Assembly: GCA_035275285.1 (NCBI GenBank)
Contig: DATENA010000247.1
Location: 1-64,000 of the forward strand
DNA length: 64,000 nt
From: Chersky-265 sp035275285
GTDB taxonomy: Bacteria > Fibrobacterota > Fibrobacteria > UBA11236
Reading direction: 5' to 3'
Below are positions 60,034-64,000 of the stretch, in pieces. Below the pieces are notes generated by a model. That model saw only the letters and a list, made by a program, of their open reading frames with translations, had not been told where the DNA came from and made no database searches. Made by a program: the position numbers and the translations under genes. Every line of letters starts with the position of its first letter. Positions within the stretch are counted from its first letter, which is position 1.

Positions 60034-61135
60034 ACCGGTGCTGTTCCTGCTCTCCAAGGTGCTGGGAGGGAAGACCTTCAGTTCCCATTTGATGCGCGTG
60101 GTGGAGACCATGGCGCAGATCCGGCCCCATTACGTGTTCCTGGAAGAGGACGATTACGGCCGCTACCGCCGGCACATCCCCTCCTGGAACCGCCTCTCCG
60201 GGCTGTTCGTGGGCCCGTCCATCCTGCGTTGGAAGCTGCGGCGGGATCCGCCTCCCGAATACTCCAAGGTCTTCGTGCAGAGCTTCGAGCTGATCCCGGC
60301 CCTGCAGGAGCTGGATCCGCTCTCGCCGGCCATCCTGGCCCACGATTCCACCAACGTCCTTTCCTACCGCCTGATCCGCGATGCCAGCCCCGGTCCCGGC
60401 GCCAGGCTCCTGTGCGGGATCAAATCGCTGCTGGTCACCCCGAACTACAAATCCGCCATCGGCCGCGCCCGCGCCTTCCTGCCCCGCACGCATTGGTGCG
60501 CGCGCTCCCTGGTGAAGGATTTCGGGGTGGCCCCCGAGCGCATCATCGTCGCGCCCAGCGGCATCGATACCTCGCTCTGGAGCCCGGACGGGCCGCGCGC
60601 GCGCGCGGAGCCGCCCGTGCTGCTGTTCGTGGGGAACGATTTCGCGCGCAAAGGCGGCGAGCTCCTGCTGGACGTCTTCGTCCGGTACCTGCATCCGCGG
60701 GCCAGGCTGCGCATCGTCTCCAACGATCCCGCCCTCCGGGACCGCGCCTGGCCGGACGGCGTGGAGCATGTCCGGGGCCTGGGCCACGGCAACCCCTCCG
60801 ATCTGGTGGAAATCTACCGCACGGCGGACATCTTCGTCTTCCCCACCCGCAAGGAGCACATGGGGATGGTCCTCCCGGAAGCCTGCGCGGTGGGCCTGCC
60901 CATCGTGGCCACGGACGTGGGCGGGGTGCGCGAGGCGGTGCGCGACGGCAAGAACGGCCTCCTGGTCCCGTACGGGGCGGGACCGGAAGAGTGGGCCAAC
61001 GCCATCCTGGGCCTGATCGCCGATCCCGTGAAACGCGAGCGTTTCGGCCTGCACAGCCGCTTCATCGCCGAGAGCGAATTCGCCTTCGGGGTGCTGCGGG
61101 AGAGGGTGGAAGCGGCTTTCGCCAAGCTGTCCTGA
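60020..61135 (+). CDS. Glycosyltransferase GT4
   Basis: 371 residues from the ATG at 60020 (a second ATG follows at once). The N-domain is short and divergent (HYVFLEEDDYGRYRRHIPSW). The donor domain is clear: VAPSGIDTSLWS, LFVGNDFARKGGELLLDVF and FPTRKEHMGMVLPEACAVGLP. It overlaps the upstream gene by 14 bases and ends 21 bases from the convergent export gene. Confidence 0.8.
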   Translation: MMRSEPVLFLLSKVLGGKTFSSHLMRVVETMAQIRPHYVFLEEDDYGRYRRHIPSWNRLSGLFVGPSILRWKLRRDPPPEYSKVFVQSFELIPALQELDPLSPAILAHDSTNVLSYRLIRDASPGPGARLLCGIKSLLVTPNYKSAIGRARAFLPRTHWCARSLVKDFGVAPERIIVAPSGIDTSLWSPDGPRARAEPPVLLFVGNDFARKGGELLLDVFVRYLHPRARLRIVSNDPALRDRAWPDGVEHVRGLGHGNPSDLVEIYRTADIFVFPTRKEHMGMVLPEACAVGLPIVATDVGGVREAVRDGKNGLLVPYGAGPEEWANAILGLIADPVKRERFGLHSRFIAESEFAFGVLRERVEAAFAKLS

Positions 61136-61156
61136 AGAATCCCCGCCCCTCGGTTG

Positions 61157-61858
61157 TCAGTTGTTCGCCCGGTCCACGCTCAGGAAGTAGATGGTCATGG
61201 CATTGAGCACGATGGCCAGGGCCGTGCCGATCAGCGGGATGGCCTCTTTCATGGTGATGCGCTCGGGCACGGGCACCAGGATTTCGTCCCCGGAAGCGAT
61301 CCCCGCTTCCCGCAAGGTCATGCCTTGGCTGATGCTCCTGGCGAGTTCGTCGTTCAGCACCTTGCCGGCGCGCAGGTGCGAAGTCTCCTCCAGCTTGTAG
61401 GGGAGCAGCGGACCGCCGGCCAGGTTGATGGCGTCGTAGATCACGGCATCCGGCGAGGGATAATAATAGCCCGGCGTCTTCACGTTGCCCATGATGGCCA
61501 CGCGGATGACGGGGATGGCCTGGACATGGGTGTCCTTGAGATAGGGGGCCCAGAGCCCCGCCAGGTATTGCTCGATGTTCTGCCGGTTCTTGCCCGCCAC
61601 CACCACGCGCCCCGCGATGGGGAGATCCGCCATCCCCGATCCGTCGATGGGGTAGACCCCCTTCAGCACCGATCCCGTATCGGCGGGGATCAGGATGCGG
61701 ATGGCGTCGCCGGCCAGGAAGTCCTCGCGCGGGACCTCGCGTTCCTTGGCTGCCTGGGCCGTTCCCCCGGTGATGCAGGGGAGCAGCGCCAGGGCCATGC
61801 AGGCCGCGAAAAGGCGCGGGGAAAACCCCGCGGGATCGTTGCGGAACGTCGATTTCAC
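61157..61858 (-). CDS. Polysaccharide export protein (Wza-like, SLBB)
   Basis: The GTG at 61858 has GGAGG four bases ahead and is preferred over the ATG at 61882, which has no site; 233 residues. A signal peptide ends near GGTAQA. The domain starts YFLAGDAIRIL-like (FLAGDAIRILIPADTG), with the usual YxIxxGDxL pattern in weak form, and a soluble-ligand beta-grasp repeat: VRVAIMGNVKTPGYYYPS, VIYDAINLAGG. A C-terminal hydrophobic helix (IPLIGTALAIVLNAMTIYF) is present. It should form or gate the periplasmic/outer-membrane export channel. It is divergent from the second chain-length/kinase gene. Confidence 0.82.
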   Translation of the reverse strand: MKSTFRNDPAGFSPRLFAACMALALLPCITGGTAQAAKEREVPREDFLAGDAIRILIPADTGSVLKGVYPIDGSGMADLPIAGRVVVAGKNRQNIEQYLAGLWAPYLKDTHVQAIPVIRVAIMGNVKTPGYYYPSPDAVIYDAINLAGGPLLPYKLEETSHLRAGKVLNDELARSISQGMTLREAGIASGDEILVPVPERITMKEAIPLIGTALAIVLNAMTIYFLSVDRANN

Positions 61859-61953
61859 GGGGCCTCCGGGCGGGTTGTGCATACCCTAAATTAAAACCTG
61901 TCCGGGGTGGGCGCAAAAATTTTCATTCTTAATTGACCATCACGGAGCGGACA

Positions 61954-64000
61954 ATGGATCCCAAAAGCCGGGGGCGCGGCCTCGATCTGGAAGCATATCT
62001 CAATCCCAAGAGCAGCCTGTCTTCCCCCTCCACGTTCATGCACGTGCTCTGGCTGAAGAAGTGGAAGCTGATCGCCATCTGGGCCGTGATCGCCGTGCCC
62101 GCGGCCGTGTTCCTCGCCTTCTACGACATCCCCAAGACCTATTCGAGCGTGGCCTACCTGCGCTTTCCGCGCGTGACGGGCGGCGCCCAGAACAACGTGT
62201 TGCGCGACGTGTCCATGGGCGAAGCGGAATCCGTCGTCCGCCTGTTCCTCAGCCAGAAGGTGCTGGCCAAGACCATCGAGGAGATGGCGCTGCGCATGAC
62301 CGTCTCCTCCAAGGAAGTGTACCGCAAGCACGTGATCCGGAACGTCGCCTACAGCGATCGGACCCTGCCGGGCCGGTACCGGTTCGAATTCGCCGGCGAC
62401 CGCCGCGTGCGCGTGCTGTACCGTCCCTGGCAGACGCGCGGTTACCGCCTGCTATACGACGTGAAGGCGGACAGCGGCAACGGCGTTCCCATCCCCGGGG
62501 GCCGCATCGCGTTCAAGGCCCCGCTATTGGAGATCCCCGACGGTTTCCAGGTGGACATGATCTTCCAGACCCCCGACGAGGCCCTCAAGGATTTCGCGGA
62601 CCGCCTGAAGGTGCAGCCGCTGGACAAGGGCCAGGTGGCCGTCAACTATTCCGTGGAATTGCAGGATCGCGATCCCTTCCTGGTCGCGGACGTGCTCAAC
62701 CACCTGACCGCCAATTTCATCCAGGTATACGCCGGCGACAACGCGGATCAGGACCAGGACATGCTGAAGCAGATGACCGAGGGCATCGCCTCGGCCCGCG
62801 AAAACCTCAACAAGGCCCAGGACCGCCTGGCCGATTTCTACGACAAGAACCAGTCGCGCCTGGCCGTCAAGGAGGGCAACCCCTATGCGCTGGCCACCGC
62901 CCAGACCCAGAAGGCGCAGATCGAAACCAATCTCGATCGCCTGACGCAAAGCCTTTCCGGGAAGCCCGCCGCCTCCGATTCCGATGCGGTCAAATCCCTG
63001 TGGATGAGCGAGGTGCTGGCCCTGTTGAGCGGCCAGGGGATCCAGCGCGCGGAAGCCTTGCGCGGGCGCATCACCGCCCTGGAACAGAAGAAGGTGGCCC
63101 TGGCGGCCACCTACAGCGCGGCCCACCCGTACGTGAAGGCCGTGGACGAAGAGATCGCGGGCCTGTACGCGCCCGTGGCGCGCCTGGCGGACGAAACCCG
63201 CTCCCTGTACCAAGCGCGCCTTTCCCAGGCCGGATCGGACATCGTGCGCAACCTGCCCGGAGGCGCCGGGGACATGGCCGTCACCATCGAGGCCAAGCGC
63301 CTCACCGATGACCGGGACAACGCCAGCAAGGCCTTGGAGGGGTTGCAGGCGGAATACGACCGCGCCAGGCTGAGCGCGGGCCCCGGCATGTTCCAGGTCA
63401 GCATCATGGACGCGGCCCGCCCTCCCCTCTACGAAACCCCCAGCATCCGCACGCGCCTGGTCTTCTCCCTGGCCGCCGCGGTGGCGGCCGTCTTCCCGGG
63501 CCTCATCTGGGCCCTGCTCTCGCAAATCCTGTTCCCGCGCATCTGGAACAAGGACGATGCGGAGCGCAAGCTCAAGATCAAGGTGGCGGGATCGCTGTTC
63601 CATATCGACGGAAAGCCGAAGCGCGCCCCCGGCAAGACCGCGGGCAGATCATCCGGAAAACCCGCCGGCGGTCCGCCCGTGGACGACCGCCTGCTGCATC
63701 ATGGCCGCCTGGCCGGCCCGGCGGACGTGGAAGCCTACCGCGCGCTGCGGGTGGAGCTGGAGCACCATTTCGGCACCGACCTGGGCCGCGAGGGCATGTG
63801 CATCCTGGTGGCCAGCACCCAGCCCAACGAAGGCAAGTCCCTCATCGCCGCCAACCTGGCCGTGGGCTTCGCGCGCCGGGGAAGGCGCACCCTGCTGGTG
63901 GACGCCGATTTCCGGCACGGCCGCCAGGAAAACCTTTTCGGGTATCCGCCGCAGCGCGGCCTCATCGATCTGTTGCGCAGCGGGGTCGATCCCGATTTCG
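61954..64000 (+). CDS. Chain-length determinant/BY-kinase fusion, 3' end cut by window
   Basis: Starts at the ATG at 61954, seven bases after ACGGAG; 682 residues are visible and the frame continues past the window. Helix 1 is at about 38-58 (LIAIWAVIAVPAAVFLAF) and helix 2 near 497-517, with a coiled coil between. The kinase begins with Walker A ASTQPNEGKSLIAANLA and A' TLLVDADFRHGRQE; Walker B and the tyrosine tail would lie outside. It is built like the protein at 37203 and both begin with a related FxHVLWLKKW-type segment, so they are paralogues. It should set chain length for the second polymer. Confidence 0.88.
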   Translation, partial: MDPKSRGRGLDLEAYLNPKSSLSSPSTFMHVLWLKKWKLIAIWAVIAVPAAVFLAFYDIPKTYSSVAYLRFPRVTGGAQNNVLRDVSMGEAESVVRLFLSQKVLAKTIEEMALRMTVSSKEVYRKHVIRNVAYSDRTLPGRYRFEFAGDRRVRVLYRPWQTRGYRLLYDVKADSGNGVPIPGGRIAFKAPLLEIPDGFQVDMIFQTPDEALKDFADRLKVQPLDKGQVAVNYSVELQDRDPFLVADVLNHLTANFIQVYAGDNADQDQDMLKQMTEGIASARENLNKAQDRLADFYDKNQSRLAVKEGNPYALATAQTQKAQIETNLDRLTQSLSGKPAASDSDAVKSLWMSEVLALLSGQGIQRAEALRGRITALEQKKVALAATYSAAHPYVKAVDEEIAGLYAPVARLADETRSLYQARLSQAGSDIVRNLPGGAGDMAVTIEAKRLTDDRDNASKALEGLQAEYDRARLSAGPGMFQVSIMDAARPPLYETPSIRTRLVFSLAAAVAAVFPGLIWALLSQILFPRIWNKDDAERKLKIKVAGSLFHIDGKPKRAPGKTAGRSSGKPAGGPPVDDRLLHHGRLAGPADVEAYRALRVELEHHFGTDLGREGMCILVASTQPNEGKSLIAANLAVGFARRGRRTLLVDADFRHGRQENLFGYPPQRGLIDLLRSGVDPDF

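Noticed and set aside
61859..61882. ATG at 61882 as the start of the export protein
   Set aside because: It has no ribosome site at a proper distance, whereas the GTG at 61858 follows GGAGG.

Overview
The window is about 64 kb of high-GC DNA from a diderm (Gram-negative type) bacterium. It is almost entirely a cell-surface polysaccharide and protein-sorting locus of the exosortase A (XrtA/EpsH) PEP-CTERM type. I cannot fix the phylum: this gene set is classic in Proteobacteria, but other high-GC diderm lineages carry it too. There is no phage, plasmid replication or CRISPR module. Non-coding features are one odd tRNA-like gene, one MITE-like palindromic element, a short tandem repeat and a few promoters and hairpins.

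Layout. 1-15926 (+): a compact exosortase-A-associated operon with a heparinase-like protein (cut by the window edge), an O-glycosylation ligase/polymerase, two asparagine-synthetase-type amidotransferases (the second with a ruined glutaminase site), an acyl carrier protein, exosortase-associated hydrolases 2 and 1, an AMP-forming acyl ligase, a PLP decarboxylase, a CelD-type acyltransferase, a DegT-type PLP protein and a glycosyltransferase. 15935-18853: a minus-strand tRNA-like gene and two secreted beta-propeller-like proteins, each behind its own sigma70-like promoter. 19018-22752 (+): polysaccharide deacetylase, flippase, glycosyltransferase. 22795-27161 (-): a third AsnB plus two glycosyltransferases. 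27354-32489 (+): a nucleotide-sugar module (C-methyltransferase, SDR epimerase, DUF4910 hydrolase, glucose-1-phosphate cytidylyltransferase, PIG-L deacetylase).

32718-43753 holds the sorting core. On the minus strand are PrsT (TPR), exosortase, EpsI and a PEP-CTERM substrate that has its own sigma54 promoter. Divergently on the plus strand are a GumC/BY-kinase fusion, the histidine kinase PrsK, the sigma54 activator PrsR and a tautomerase-like protein. A 167-bp palindromic element separates this from 43919-52003, which holds mixed surface-related and housekeeping genes: a DegT homologue, secreted proteins, a methyltransferase, glycosyltransferases, a small lipoprotein, a YdeI remnant and an F420-type reductase. 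52132-64000 is a second assembly set: flippase, polymerase, five glycosyltransferases, a polysaccharide export protein and a second GumC/BY-kinase fusion that runs off the window.

How the parts fit (inference). Two Wzx/Wzy-type sets and two chain-length/kinase fusions point to two surface polysaccharides. PrsK-PrsR, acting with sigma54, would switch on the PEP-CTERM protein, which the exosortase/EpsI pair processes at the membrane. The ACP-ligase-decarboxylase-amidotransferase-acyltransferase block probably makes and attaches a non-sugar decoration, but its product is unknown.
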